Positions 12,158 to 24,550 of a stretch of DNA of 64,000 bases are shown in pieces. A model generated the notes under the pieces. That model worked only from the letters and a program-made list of their open reading frames with translations, was not told the origin of the DNA and searched no databases. The stretch lies in contig JAJEKV010000011.1 of the NCBI GenBank assembly GCA_021234155.1, forward strand, positions 18,494,677 through 18,558,676, written 5' to 3'. Position 1 is the stretch's first letter, and every line of letters begins with the position of its first letter. This DNA comes from Isoetes taiwanensis (lineage: Eukaryota > Streptophyta > Lycopodiopsida > Isoetales > Isoetaceae). A program made the translations under genes and the position numbers.

Positions 12158-13318
12158 GTCTCCTGCGTTGCGCCCGGACCGATTTTGAGAATGTAAAATC
12201 TGTCTGGCGCGGCGTGTGAGACATAGGTCCCTAATTGGGCTAGGCTTACTCAATTTAAGTGATCTAAGGCTGTAATTCCACTAAACTCATCGAGTTAGGG
12301 AGAATTGACCCCTTACTTGAGTCGATTTGGAGCTGTTTGGGCATTTTTGGGCATGGTCTCACCGTTGCGCCGGCCCGATTCCTAAAATCTAGAAATCTGT
12401 CTGGCCGCGGCCCGTGTGAGACATCGTCTCAATTTTGCTCAAAAGCTCCAATTTGACTAAAACAAAAGCTAGAATTCTATAACTTAACTTAATTAAGTAA
12501 CTTTATCTGGTTATAATTTACTCTAAAACACGTTGTATTAAACAAATTTTATCATTTACGAAATTAATAAGGTTCCCCTTTGATATGGCCCGGCTAAGTG
12601 CATATCTTTCTTTATTAGAGTTACTCCCTTGGCGTGTCTTGTGCGGCTGTTGAGTCTTCAAAAAATGTTGGACACCTTACGCTCTGCTACTTCTTGACCC
12701 TTGGCCTCCCCTCTCGTTTACGCCCTCTCCTCTTCTTGTTTCCTTGGCCTCCTTGGCCTCTGGGCTGTTAAGCCTTGTCGGGGAAGTCGGCGTTACGTTT
12801 GGTCTTGGCGTCATGTCGTCCAGTCTTGGTGTCTATCGAGATCTTTGTCTCTATCTAGCTTAAGGGTCTTGGTTCTAAGTCTAAGGCTTGGCAATTAATA
12901 TTATCAACATTATTAAAGCTTAAATCTAATTAAGGATTATAATTCAAACACAAAGCGATGCCCACCTCGATTGGTTGTACGGGGGTTTGGGGGGGATTCA
13001 ACCACGTGGGGTGGGAGGTTCAATTCCATTCTTTTGGGAATTCTTTTAAGATGAGGTTTAAATAGATTTGGAAGCTAATCTAGCTAATTCCTAGGCTGAA
13101 ATTTGAATTACTAAGTTACTTTTCTAAATTTTTTTTTGGTGACTTTTTAAAAGCTGTTTTCGGATCAATGTCTCACACTTTAGCCCGAGACGGGTTTCTA
13201 CATTTTAGAAATCGGTCTGGCGCGGCGATGTGAACCATCTAACAACTCACTAATTTTTTACTTTAAGCGTTACTAATTCACTTTAATAGAATCGGTCTGG
13301 CGGCGGCGTGTGAGACCA
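12158..13318. repeat. Four dispersed copies of a 65-bp near-palindrome
   Basis: Near-palindromes lie at 12158-12222, 12356-12422 and 13170-13238, and a right half-copy lies at 13285-13318. Each runs from GTCTC, through a GC-rich arm (about 'gcgttgcgcc'), an AT centre ('ctaaaatctagaaat') and a complementary arm ('ctggcgcggcgtg'), to GTGAGAC. Between the last copies, 'ctcactaattttttac...cactttaa' is repeated in tandem (13245-13400). They are probably structural repeats of an unclassified element. Confidence 0.65.
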
Positions 13319-14890
13319 TCCTATTTGGCTCACTAATTTTTTACTTTAAGCGTTACTAATTCACTTTAACTATTACTAATTCACTTTAAGCTTTATTACT
13401 AGCTTAGCATATACTACAAAATGAAAAAAATTTTCCCATTGTTAGGGGTAGAATCCTATCAAGTTAGTACTCTTTGGGAGCATGGTCGGTGCTTTGCTCT
13501 TGGTCTCCAAGAACATTGCTTTCACGATACCAGCGTGACGTCCCCTACTGTTATCGATGCAGCCAGTATACAAGCGGGAAGTTCATCCCCATACCAGCTC
13601 CACAACGTCGGGGCCCTCCACAATCAGCACCCGTAGCGAGTCCCGGTGGGAAGAGTGAAGGGGTCATTACCCGTCTCCCTCGGGGGCCTACCTAGGCTGC
13701 CGGAGGCGTAAACACACATGTCGATTAGTACATACATCAACATCATATGACCATCACGAAGGATGGTCTCCCACATATCTGCATAGACAAAGATCAGCAC
13801 AACACATAGGAAATCCTACCCAAGGCTCGAGACCACAGGGGATGGGTGACAAGCTTGGGTCTCGGAGTTCATTGCTGGGCGAAATTCATGGCAATGGATT
13901 TGGGCGGCATAAGAACATGGCATTGGGTTGTCCACTCCATCCGCCCCTCACATTGCACACTTTGCGGTAGGTTGAAAAGTGTTGGGACTGGCTGTAGCCA
14001 GCGGATGCATAGCCAAAAAGCTATTCACGGGTTTCATCTTCCCGGTTCGATGGGGCGAGGGAAGGATCACTCCCTCCAGATCTACATGCTGACTCAAGGT
14101 GACTAGAGGGGCCAGCCCGTGTTACCCGAACCCACGGAAAGTGTCCACCACTTCCGCGGTGTCCGAGTCCATGCCTCACCCTTTTTCGGTGGTGAGCCAT
14201 CGGACCTAGTCACAATGATCCCCGGTGAGCCTTACACACCGAGAGGGATGGTTCAAGAGTCCCGAACATGAATCTCCTTCTTAGCCCGGTCGGCCCCTTC
14301 ACCCACAACCGGGTTTGGTTCTTGTACAGGCGAATCTATATGGTGCTAGAGGCTAATCTAGGAGCATCTACTACCAAGCTTTATGTCTCTACCCCCTTCC
14401 CAATACAAAGGAGTTCATAGAGATACATCTTCCATATACATCACGGAAGAACTAAAGAACAAGATCTAATCTATATCATAGAGTTAGGTTCTTTAGTTAG
14501 AGTCACTATCTAGAGATCTAGAAAGGCTGCTATGGGCAATTTAATAGGCTAAACCCTTTTGGTTCGATGACTAAAAGAGGGTTTAAGCTATTAAATTGCC
14601 TAAAATCTATCCTTGAGTTCCTCCTCACGACACGAGTTCGACCATCCTGGCTGAAATGCTTTCGAACCAAGGGGAAACTAATGGTGCAATTCTCTCGGGC
14701 GAGTGCAGGATGCGGTTTTGGCTCTTGAAATGGCCAAAGCGAGCTCTAAAACCCTAAAAGCGAAAATGGGCAAGTTAGGGTTCTCCTACTTAAATAGACA
14801 AAGGGGTGGCTAGGGTTTCCAATTATCCCCTTTTTGGCATGTGGGATAATTGGGAATGGGCCTGCCTTTAATGGCTAGGTGGCAAAATGT
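13319..14890. other. No recognised gene
   Basis: Mixed-composition DNA with short open frames only (for example 13421-13636 and 13846-14106, plus). No domain was recognised. It may belong to the same unclassified repeat as the near-palindromes to its left. Confidence 0.35.
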
Positions 14891-14893
14891 GCC

Positions 14894-15034
14894 CACATGG
14901 AAATGTGTGCCCACATTAATGTGTACATTGGAAAATGTGCACATTAATTACACTAGGTATGTACTTGGCATCAAGTGGCCACATGGAAATGTGTGCCCAC
15001 ATTAATGTGTACATTGGAAAATGTGCACATTAAT
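14894..15034. repeat. 55-bp direct repeat
   Basis: Two essentially identical copies (14894-14948 and 14980-15034) begin 'cacatggaaatgtgtgccc' and end 'tgtgcacattaat', separated by 31 bp. Each contains smaller inverted pieces around 'atgtgcacat'. Confidence 0.9.
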
Positions 15035-15419
15035 ACTAATACACATTCTTAGCAAGTTGCCCCTAGGGGCTACCATGGCTGCGATACATTACCGTCGGTC
15101 CGGGTGGCGTGTGCGGCGTGGCGAACGATGCGATATCGTCACGGGACATATATCTTGTCTTTGGAAGCGTCTGAAGCGTAGGAGGTTCAACATCACGAAA
15201 AGTGATCAACCGTTGGATTGATTGCAAGGAGCGGTGGGGTCAAGCAAAGCGACCCGGCTGGTCACGATCAAAGTCATTTCTCCCCAAGGATCGGCATATT
15301 GGTAGGATGGCCAGGCGGACTTCGCGGTGGAGCTTTGAACGATAGATATTCTGGCGTCCTCGAATGTCGGTTATCGGAGAGAGGTTTCAACATTGTCGTG
15401 GGAAAGGATTTTACTTTGT

Positions 15420-17990
15420 TTCCAAGTCCATAGTGGCATTGAGGTGACCATCTTGTGATGACTAAGCGTCGTGGCCCATAATGGATACTCTTGGCTGGCG
15501 GAGAAAAGGTCGCCGACCAACATTTCATAATCCACGGATCTTCTCCGACCTTCCAAACACCAAATTCCAAGGGAATCGAAGATCACCAATGTTGATGTGA
15601 AGAAGAAGTGTGGCCTTGAGGTCTCGTGATATGGCCATTGGCCAATTTGATGTCATATGGGGCCGCGATAGAGTTGTTTGATGCCCATTTGTTTTGCGGA
15701 GTTTATCCAGTGATGAGATTGACAGCGCTACCTCGTCAATTTGAACATGATTGACTTGTTGATTGCCAAGTGGCATGTGCAGTGGGAGTAGAGGTAGCAA
15801 CCCCAACCAAAGCGGTCGGGGAGTGGTGGCGGTCCTTGAGGCGGGACGAGTTTCAAAATTGTGGCCAAACTTAAAGGAATTTTGATTTTGGCTAGCTCCT
15901 CTTGGAGTTCGAGGCACATGAGAAAAGGATCTGCTTTGGATCCCGCGGTCTTTGGAAGTCGCGTGGTAATGAAGCGACAACTTCTTTGAGTAGGTCAACC
16001 TCTGCGGCCCGATATTGGGATATGTAATAGGCGTGGAGGTTGAGGCGTGGAAGGTGCTTCTTGTCTTTGTTGAGCTCTAGTGGTGGCATGAACATTAGCC
16101 AGCGTCGCGGCCTTCACGGCTTGCATGAGGTTCAAAATGCTTTGGCGAACTTTAGGCATGACATGCGGCATGAGTTTCTCAAGTCGGGTGCAAAGTGAAC
16201 CTTTTTCTTCATCATGAGGAATGGTATCTCTTGCAAAAAGGCGGGTTGCGTGCCATTAGAAATAATGGTTAAGGGGCGTGGCATACCCTGTGGCGTGAAA
16301 CCAAACTAACCCAATTTGATGGCTGAGCCCGGAGGATTAAGTGCACGAAAAATTTCTTCTGTGCTTGTTGATCCATCGGGGTTGATTGGCGGGGAGCTGG
16401 TTGATAAGCGTGATTCTTTGGTGGGTGGCTTCAGAAGAAACGGGGCCGGGCCTTGTTTGCCATTAGCAATCGAGTTGGTAAGCCGTGAGGCGGACCGATG
16501 TGAATGCTGATTTGTGCGGAAGCTGCACGAACTTGTGGAAGTTGAGGACCGCGCCGTGGTGGTATGACCCCATTCTTGGCGGTGATAACTGAGCTTTGAA
16601 AGGATCAAAAGGAGGGCGTGTGTTGGGTCCCCGTTGTTGCTCCTGATGGCGATAGAGTTGATTGGGTTGCGCTGCGGTGGTGGGCTGGCGATATTGCGAT
16701 TGGTCTTTGAGGTGTTGTTTGCACTTGATAAACCATCTTGTTGCGGAAAGGTGTAGGATGAGTCGCGAGTGCACTCTTAGTGGCATGATTGCACATGTTG
16801 CATCTTTTTACAATGAGCCCGGGCCATTGGTGGAGTTACACTCATTAAGCCAAGTGGCCTTGATATTTGCGGATATGGCACCCGGATCATTGCGGCTGCT
16901 GATTGGCGTGTTGAGGTTGAAACGGCGATCACGGAGAACCATGGCGGGTGGAATGAAAGGGAGCTCTGAAAGAGCCCGCCACGGGAGGAAACATTGGTGA
17001 GTGATTGACAAGATCGATAGCTTTGCTCCAAAGTCTTGGTAGCGGTGTTAGGTCATGAGTGGGATAGGCTGGGAGGAAGTCCTTGGAGAAACGGACCAAG
17101 ATCGGCTCGTGTGGGGTACTCCTTGAGTTTCTTGGCCGGAATGTGAAGTCGATCTACAAAAAATCCACTGCGGAGACTCAGTGGGCTCTTGTTGAAGGTC
17201 ATTGAGTTGCTTGAGATGAAGGCGATCATCATCCGTGGTCCCATAGTGAGAAAAGAAAAGTTCTCATTTCGACCAATCTTGTTTCCGGTGGCTTTTGTTG
17301 GACATGAGCCATTAATGAGAGAACCACGCGGTGTAATTGGTGGAAAAGATGTGGAATTTCAGTTGAGGTTGCGCGCATGACCATTCCGGGACAGCCCGAG
17401 CCTCAAATTCTTCCATGTGGGCACGAGCACTTTGGTCTAAGGGTTTGCCTTTTCGTGTTGCCAAAGGTGGGATAAGTCGACTTAAAGGTCTGAAAGGTAG
17501 AGGTGTAAGTGCTTGGCTGGGCCGGGAGCTGGATAGGGATTATATTGAGGTGGAGTTGGAGGGGTATGGTGCGGGAAAAGACCACGATGAAGGGGTTCTT
17601 TGAGGTGGAGGTGCTTGGAGGTGCCTCATCATTGGTTTTGAGGTCCTGCAAGTGATTATGCAATGCAAGAAGCGGTGGGAAAAGGTAGGGAAAGGAAAGT
17701 CCCGTGGAGGAGCAAAAGAGACATGTGGATATCCTTGCCCACCCTGGAGATATGATGATGGTTGTGAAAGGCAGAGGCTTATGGCGAACCCGAATGATGA
17801 ATGTAGGCATGTTAGGGGTATGAAAAGTAAGGTTGAGAAGGTGGAGCCCGATAGGGCTCTTGATAGTGATGAGGTGGCGGAGGGTGAGCAATGCTTAAAA
17901 ACGCTTGGGGTGGGAATTTGGACGAAGAGACATGACACGAGGGTGGGTGGCGCCGGCCCGGAGGCCCTAGACCGAATGTGGCCTCCCTCA
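15420..17990 (-). other. Degenerate minus-strand coding region, possibly retroelement gag
   Basis: Overlapping minus-strand open segments cover this stretch, including 15525-15998, 16463-16786, 16808-17031, 17053-17244 and 17403-17891. In reading order it goes from a proline-rich part (17.4-17.9 kb), through a mixed part, to a serine/proline-rich part with a possible cysteine-histidine knuckle (CNMCNH near 16795). That order would suit a retroelement capsid gene broken by frameshifts. I could not find a protease, reverse transcriptase or integrase motif, nor a matching pair of LTRs. Confidence 0.25.
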
Positions 17991-19550
17991 ATGTCATAAA
18001 GCGGATCCATACATGTCACGAACAAATTCCCCTTCGATGATGGCGCTTCAAAAAGAGGCGCCCGTCACAGGAAAAAGAGTTCTTCCATGCGTGAAGTTTG
18101 GACCGGTTTCGCGGCATTTAAGAAAGGAAAATCGAATCGGGCACCCGAAGCGGCGGCGGTGTTTGGGAGTGCAGGTTGGGAACTCTACAAAGACAGCCCT
18201 CTGTGAGGACCCTTGGATCTACCGGGAGAATCCAGGGAACTATGTCACGAGGGATTTGCAAGAAAAAGAACAAGAAGAAGAAAAAATGTAACAGAAGAGA
18301 ACAATGAGAGGAAAATGATAAGCTTCCTTGATATCAATGATGAACATACATGAGCTCTACTTAATCGAGAAAAGATGAAGAGAGACAAGACTCAAAACTC
18401 ATCTAAAACTCATGTGCTAGCTCTACTCATATATATAGTACAATGGCCTCGCCCAATATGTATTACACCTGGCCCGATCTGGTCTGCCGACTCACGGAAG
18501 GAGGGCCTGATTCAGGAATGTTGGCGGTGCCTCTTGAAGTGCCTAGAATCCCACTTGTTGACCGGCGTAGTGATGGCGACCATCAATTGCAATACGTCCG
18601 GCGCCTCTTGTTGGCCGGGACGAGGCTTTGGCTGCGTGGTCTGCCTACTTGGTCTTCTGGCGGGCTTTGGGCCCCGGCCCGACCCGTGCACAATCGTGGA
18701 TCCTTGGACTTGACTTGGTCCGTCATTATGCATAAATAGTCTGGTACCGGGAGGCCGGGGACTAACACTCTCTAAAAGAGTCAACAATCGCCAAGTTCCT
18801 TATCGTAAATAGGATAGTTGATTTACGACACGGAACTTTTCGGGAATGATAGGCGATCAGTGCGGCTCATGATCATCCCCTCTTGCGACAAGATCTTGCC
18901 AAGAGCAAAATCGATGCATCATCCATAGTATTGAGATCATATATTTGAGGGGTAGACACACACCAATCCTTCTTATTGTCATTAAAGATGTAAATAGTTA
19001 TGTTTACGGGCTCCATGGCCTCTCAAGGTCCTAGGAGAGCAATAGACATAAATAAATAAATAAATTTCCAACCATTGAATTTGGGAATATTCCACATCAT
19101 ATGCCTCTTGGTTCATCCTTGTTCTAGACCTAGGTGCGTTGGGCCAAATCTTTGATGTGGCTCTATTTTTAGGGGCCACCCGGACCATGGTAATTGCATA
19201 GACCTAGTCTTACGTGTAGGTATCTGAGGTATAAATACACTAGCTAGATTAGAAACCATGCAACGGACTTAGAAACTTAGAAGATGCATCCAAGAGATTT
19301 GCACTTTTCCATTTTGGATAAGATTTATATAGAATTAGCTTCATGCGGTGATTTGAACCCCCTGCCAAAATATGCAGACCAAAGTATAGAACATAAAAGT
19401 CCTGTCATTGTTCAACCTTCTAATAAAGCAAAAAAACAAAACATACCTAAACACAGATTCACACGAAAGGTAACGGAGCGTCTACCTTAACTTCCTTGTT
19501 CAAGATGCTCTGAAGCTACACCAGAACCTATCTTGACAAGAAATAGGGCA
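17991..19550. other. No recognised gene
   Basis: Short open frames only. The 18.4-18.9 kb part is GC-rich and repeat-like. The rest is AT-rich with no recognised feature. Confidence 0.35.
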
Positions 19551-19557
19551 CCTAGCA

Positions 19558-19672
19558 AATCATATAAACATGAATATCTAATGAAATCAGCCTTCGAGGA
19601 CCTCCAAATCTGACCCTGCATATTATATAAATATGAATATCTAATGAAATCGGCCTTCAAGAACCTCCAGTC
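19558..19672. repeat. 62-bp tandem duplication
   Basis: Two copies share 'atgaatatctaatgaaatc' followed by 'ggccttc' or 'agccttc' and 'cctcca'. They differ by a few substitutions. Confidence 0.8.
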
Positions 19673-20106
19673 TGTAATAAAAATCCTACCAAATCGTCTC
19701 GACTGCTACTCGTTCCAGTAAATTGGCCTACATCTGCCCTTTCTTCTCTGCTTCACTCGCATTTGGCCTTTGCTCCACTCGCATCTTCCCTTTTCTCCCT
19801 GCTTCAACTACATCTTCCCGCCCTTTTCTTTCCTCTTCAGTCGCTTTTGTTAAATCTAATCTAGGAAATCTTATGCTATAAACATTAGGTTAGATTTAGC
19901 CTTAGTTTTTACGTCTTTTTGCACAATACACCTCAAAAACCATTGAAACCATAGACATATGTTTTCATCAACTAGCAAACCATATCGAATGAATTGAATT
20001 TGTTATCTCAAGTATGGGATTATTGAGCAAGCCATGAGATCTTGGTTATTGTTGCTTCTATAGAAGGAATTTGCAATAGTAAGGGCTGTCTAGCAAGTTT
20101 GATACT

Positions 20107-20330
20107 TAATAGTTGGTTACTTGTAGAATGGATTTGCTTTTACCTTGAGATGTGAAAATGATATTAACACAATCCATTTCATGTAAAAGTATAATGCATT
20201 TCATGTCTCTAGATGCCATGTTACTTTAGCACTTGGCTACTTGTAGAATTAATTTGCCTTAAAGTTGAGCTGCTAAAAGGGTGTTAACAAAATCCAATTC
20301 ACGTCAAAGTATAATGCCTCTCATGTTATG
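20107..20330. repeat. Diverged tandem duplication, about 113-bp unit
   Basis: Both units contain 'acttgtagaat...atttgc', 'gttaacaaaatcca' or a close variant, and 'aaagtataatgc'. The units differ by substitutions and small indels. Confidence 0.75.
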
Positions 20331-20373
20331 AGTTATCCATATGAATCGCATTACTATTAGTCCATAATTAAGT

Positions 20374-20396
20374 TCATAGATAGATAGATAGATAGG

Positions 20397-20431
<35 letters not shown>

Positions 20432-20880
20432 GTAGGTAGGTAGGTAGGTAGATAGGTAGGTAGGTAGGCAGGTAGGTAGGTAGGCAGGCAGGCAGGCAGG
20501 CAGGCAGATAGATAGATAGATAATCTTTGACATCCAAGAAGATCAATTAGCCATGGGATCCAAACAACGAGCGAGCAGAATAGAATAGAAACGAGCGAGC
20601 GAGCGAGCGAATAGAATGTATTTTTATCGTCCATGGAGGCCAATTGACCTAGGATCCAAACAAAGAGAGCAACAAGCGTATTACTATCAAGATTGAAAAA
20701 CCCTCGCCCCGAAAGTTTTTTGAGGGAAAACCTCAGTAGTAATAAGTACGCTGGTAGACTGTACAATCGTGTATGACAATTCAACACTCCCCAGGGACCA
20801 CAGCTGAGCCCATGCATCTATAACCTCATGAAGGTATGATCCCAACAAGCCTACGGAGGTCGTGTTCAATAGCACATGCA
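20374..20880 (-). mobile_element. 5'-truncated LINE copy, 3' end only
   Basis: On the minus strand this matches the 3' tail of the LINE at 49.3-54.4 kb. It shows 'ttgttgggatc..acct.catgaggt', then a purine/pyrimidine block near 'gaggttttccctc', then 'ggtcaattggcctccatggacgataaaa'. It ends in a long tetranucleotide tail (20374-20521; CTAT changing to CTAC and CTGC variants) that includes a second degraded repeat of the end motif. The tail unit differs from the TTCTA and TTCC tails of the two other copies in this window. Confidence 0.8.
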
Positions 20881-21417
20881 ACGGCTAGTCAGGCATAACT
20901 AACTAAACACAACATGCCCGAACATGATCGAATGTTGGGCATGAAAACTCAAAATTTCAAAGAGCTAATAACAAATAGAAGAGTGTCAACAAAAAGAAGT
21001 GCATCTTAAGTATTTATAAATGAGAGCTTAGATGTAGGACTATATATTAAAACAGTGGATGAACACCGTTCATTATTGTTAGAAACTATGTTTTGAGAAC
21101 TTTGTAGTCAGGCTCTAGGGCCTTTTAGAGGACTGAGTAAATAAATAAAGCATGTAAATAAAGTATATAAATAAATTTTTTGAAATAAATATAAAATTGG
21201 TTTACAATCGGAGTTCATCTATAATATTGGGACCATGAGCCATTGATTACACCATTGGAAACATAGGACAAACTATGGGTCGTACACGGAGCGAAAACAC
21301 GGAGGAGAGAGAAGCGAGCAACAAAGTAGATTGAAACAAAGCAGAGGTTGGAAGATTGTTGGCAATGATTGGAAGTTTGTTAACAGATTGAAGAAGATTG
21401 TTGCCATTTTGCCCTGT

Positions 21418-21420
21418 TCC
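21418..21420. repeat. Target-site duplication TCC, left
   Basis: The three bases before CACTACAA match the three bases after TTGTAGTG at 45276-45278. A 3-bp duplication is the known CACTA hallmark. Confidence 0.7.
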
Positions 21421-21429
21421 CACTACAAG

Positions 21430-22720
21430 GGATCGTCGACGTCCAACGACGTCGCGTCGTCGATGAACGTCGGATCGTCGTCGTTGATCGACCACATCGT
21501 CGTTCAACGACGACAACGTCGTTCGGCGTCGTTCAGCAGCAGTTATCGGGGCTGGCGATGTGATACACTGCGTGGCATGGAGCGCTGCGCCAGGCGGCAA
21601 CCCTTCCGCGTCGTTCAACGGCGTTTCCACCGCGGCGTCCGCCCGCGTCATGCGTGGAAATGGGCGATTGCCTAGGCGGCGACTGCGTGTCAAAACAGCG
21701 CCCGGCGTCTTGCGTCGTTTGAGCGGCGTTGGACAGCGGCGGCGTGTCCGCGTCACTGCGTGGCATGGTCTTTGGTGCCAAAAGGCTGGCACTGCGTGTC
21801 AAGACCGCGTCGGCTTAAGCGTCGTTTAACGGCGTCCACCGCGAAGAAATTTTTTTTTTTTTTGCCAAATAAAAACCCTAACCCTAACCCTAACCCTACA
21901 TCCCGTTATAAGTGGATCCATCGATAAATTTCTTTGTTATTCTTATTTTTTTTGAGTGTTCTTCCCTATCTTGCTATAATGGTCCGTGGGTTGAAGACCA
22001 CCTTCGATATGTTCCTTCTAGCGGTAATCCTCCTCCTCCAAGGGAAGACAACTCCGGCCAACCCCACTTCTCGGTGAGAACCCTCCCTTCACCATCGTGG
22101 CAAAGATGAGTGAAAAGGACTTCGATTGCACTAACATCACGGCGTTCCATGCGAGAACGGCGGTAGAATGGCTCCGCAAGGCAAACAAACAAAAAAGCGA
22201 CATTAATGGTGCGGATAATGATGCAAATGGTTGCATCAAGCATCCACGTCCTCGGGATGGACATAAGTAATGTATAAGCTTTTTTTTATGAATGGAAACA
22301 ATAAGTTTTTATCTATTTGTGTTGTAGTTGTATAAGCTTATTTTATGAATGGGAACAATCGGTATTTTTATTTATTTGTGTTATTTGTATTGTATGTTGT
22401 TTTACATTATGTTAAACAATCCGCGGTTAGTGGTTTAACGGCGTTATGATCATTTGCGTCGTTAAGCGGCGTCATGATCATCGGCGTGGCATATGAGGGG
22501 GCATCGGGGCGGCGCAAGGCGATGTGGCATGCCTAGGTGTCGGGACGGCGTCGGCTTGGCGTCGTTAAGCGGCGTCGAGGATCATCGGCGTGGCATATGA
22601 GGGGCATCGAGGCGGCGCAAAGGCGATGTGGCATGCCCTGGTGTCGGGGCGGCGTCGGCTTGGCGTCGTTAAGCGGCGTCCGCGGGCGTCGATAAGCGGC
22701 GTCATATATGGCGGGGAACC
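21430..22720. promoter_or_regulatory. Left CACTA subterminal region
   Basis: Dense copies of GTCGTT, AACGAC and the combined palindrome GTCGTTNAACGAC occur at 21430-21850 and again at 22430-22720. In plant CACTA elements such subterminal repeats are transposase-binding sites. A run of four CCCTAA units with a preceding AAAA lies at 21876-21898. It resembles a plant telo-box promoter element more than a telomere. The following AT-rich stretch and the start of the SET gene at 23238 suggest that the promoter lies here. Confidence 0.6.
22477..22690. repeat. Tandem duplication, about 108-bp unit
   Basis: Two copies begin 'atcatcggcgtggcatatga' and continue through 'ggcgatgtggcatgcc' to 'cgtcgttaagcggcgtc'. 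They differ by a few bases. Confidence 0.85.
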
Positions 22721-22902
22721 CGGCCGCTCGGGTTATTTACTTGTTATTTTCACTCGTTTGTTTTATTATTTTTTTTGCCCGTGGGTCTTCATAAGGTAAG
22801 ATCTACTGCTTTAATCTTTGTGTTAGAGTTAAACACCTCAAATGCTAATAGATTAGAAGATTGAATCTTGAAAGTATGTTAAAAACTTGAGGGATGCATG
22901 AT

Positions 22903-23080
22903 CAAAGTACTTGGTCGGTTCCATCCCGAATGGAAGACTAAATGTATCGGGTTTATGCACCTCGAGCGAAGTTTCAATCTTCATAGATTACAAAAGATTT
23001 GAAAGGTTCGTGAATATAAAGGTGCTTGGTGGACTCCATTTCAAATGGAAGGACTAGATGTATCGGGTTCGAGGCACCCT
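22903..23080. repeat. Two copies of a conserved hairpin motif upstream of the SET gene
   Basis: Copy 1 (22903-22964) and copy 2 (23017-23080) share 'cttggt', a small perfect hairpin (TTCCAT-CCCGA-ATGGAA and TCCATTT-C-AAATGGA), 'gacta.atgtatcggg', and a tail that looks like a pol III B box in copy 2 (GGGTTCGAGGCACCC). Related copies lie at 40233-40546 (three) and 48815-48880. The hairpin changes in a paired fashion between copies. Confidence 0.7.
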
Positions 23081-23237
23081 TCAATCAAATGCTTTCTAAA
23101 TATCATAAGCGTTGTATGAATCTGAATCTTAAGAATAAACATTTGATAAAATCATGAAAAAAAACATGGATATTTATAATTATTATATTATTACATGGTT
23201 TTTTATTAATATTTTTATTGTTTACTAGAAAAACAAC

Positions 23238-24550
23238 ATGGATGAGCGTCGGAAGGAATTTGAGCGTAAAGTGAGGCGAAAGCTTTGAGAAAGTTACATG
23301 GCGACTTAGCGCCAAGAATGTTACCCCAACAATTGCCACAAATAGTCCAATTAGACCCGGTGGACCTAGTCTTCCTAGAATTTTGGGGTGGTGTGCATGA
23401 AATGAATGCAGCCGATGTATGTACCATAAACATGTTTGAATGATTAGTTAACTTTATATCTTGATGTTACTTTTTTTTTTTTGATGTACTTGCCAGGCGG
23501 TTATATTGCAATTGTTAGATGTGCAAAGGACAAATAAAGCGGATGAAAAAGATGTCCTCGACCATGTTGAAAATATGGTGAATGCGGAACAAATCCGGTG
23601 CTCTCGGGCGCACATGTGGGGGTATTCAACGAGGTATAATACCGCGAATCTTATGAGCGATAATCAACTACTCTCATGTACTTGAATCGATGTCTTAACT
23701 TAGTTTGCTTGTATTTTGTTAGGAAGAAATTGAGAATGAAGTGAGCTCGAAGCAGTATATAGATTTTGGGGTTATGTTGTCATTGGAAGTAGATGATGTT
23801 GATACTATGAATGCGTTCATAGAAAACCCTACAAAAAGAAAGCCATCAACTTCCTCAAAGAGTATCCCATTCACATTGATAGAACTTCGTCGTGCAATGG
23901 CCGTTGCCAAGATTGGAGGGAATGACAATGTTCATCAAAATTGGAATGTACTAGATCATGTCGAAGAAAATAATCTTCCACCTTCACTAGTCCATTTGGT
24001 CCAGCCCTTTACAGATAAAGATCGTAAGAAATTCAATGCATGGCCTAGAGGCAAGCCAATTATTTATGGGGAGCAATTTACATATTGGGGTAGAAGCGTT
24101 ACATGATTAAAATAGTCGGGTCCCGGTCTTTGGCACAGGATTATATATTATGACTAGTGTGAAAGTCAAAGATAGTACATTTGTTCCTTTAATGCCATAT
24201 GTAGGTCCTGAATATAACTTCGGACACTTGGCATAAATTGAGTAAGCATCGATGGCGCATGCTCATCTATGGCCTAAATTCAAATGCGAACAATATCAAG
24301 CCCGGTGACTCATAAGCTTCACATATATTGATGGTAGATCCTCGGTTGCATGGAAACCTTCTTTGCTTTTATTAATAGCTCTATCGAGAATCCTGAAGCT
24401 ACCAATTGTGAATTTGTCGAGGCAAACAAAGACCAAGAAGATTTTTTTTTTAGCCCGTAAAATTGTGGAGATATATCATGGTTTATGCTATAAAAACTTT
24501 GTGTATTGGTGATGAATTGTTCATTGAATATGAATACGGTGAACCAATAG
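23238..24550 (+). pseudogene. SET-domain (histone-lysine methyltransferase-like) gene carried by the CACTA element
   Basis: Probable exons: an ATG at 23238 leading to RMLPQQLPQIVQLDPVDLVF (to about 23440); 23498-23634 after a 'cag' acceptor; and 23723 onward after 'gttag', starting EEIENEVSSKQY. The last part holds SET motifs in the right order. VFGTGLYIMTSV...PLMPYVG (24130-24204) is the GxG and first-sheet region. YIDGRS..AW (about 24325) and FINSSIENPEATNCEF (24368-24415) correspond to the RFINHSC-PNC motif. KTLCIGDELFIEYEYGE (24490-24540) matches the final GEEL-DYG motif. The histidine of NHS is replaced by serine. The domain needs at least two frame changes to be read through, so this copy is likely inactive or mis-sequenced. 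SET proteins methylate histone lysines; no transposition role is established. The gene ends about 280 bp before the transposase. Confidence 0.65.

Noticed and set aside
15420-17990. Complete LTR retrotransposon
   Set aside because: No LTR pair, primer-binding site, reverse transcriptase or integrase could be found; only a weak capsid-like remnant is reported.
20374-20521. Open frames rich in YLPT or CLPA repeats
   Set aside because: They are translations of the LINE's tetranucleotide tail.
21876-21898. Interstitial telomere or chromosome end
   Set aside because: Only four units, inside a transposon end.
23017-23080. Possible tRNA gene (B-box-like GGGTTCGAGGCACCC and a 7-base-loop arm)
   Set aside because: No acceptor stem or D arm could be paired, and the distance between the arms is wrong for a standard tRNA; kept only as a hairpin repeat.
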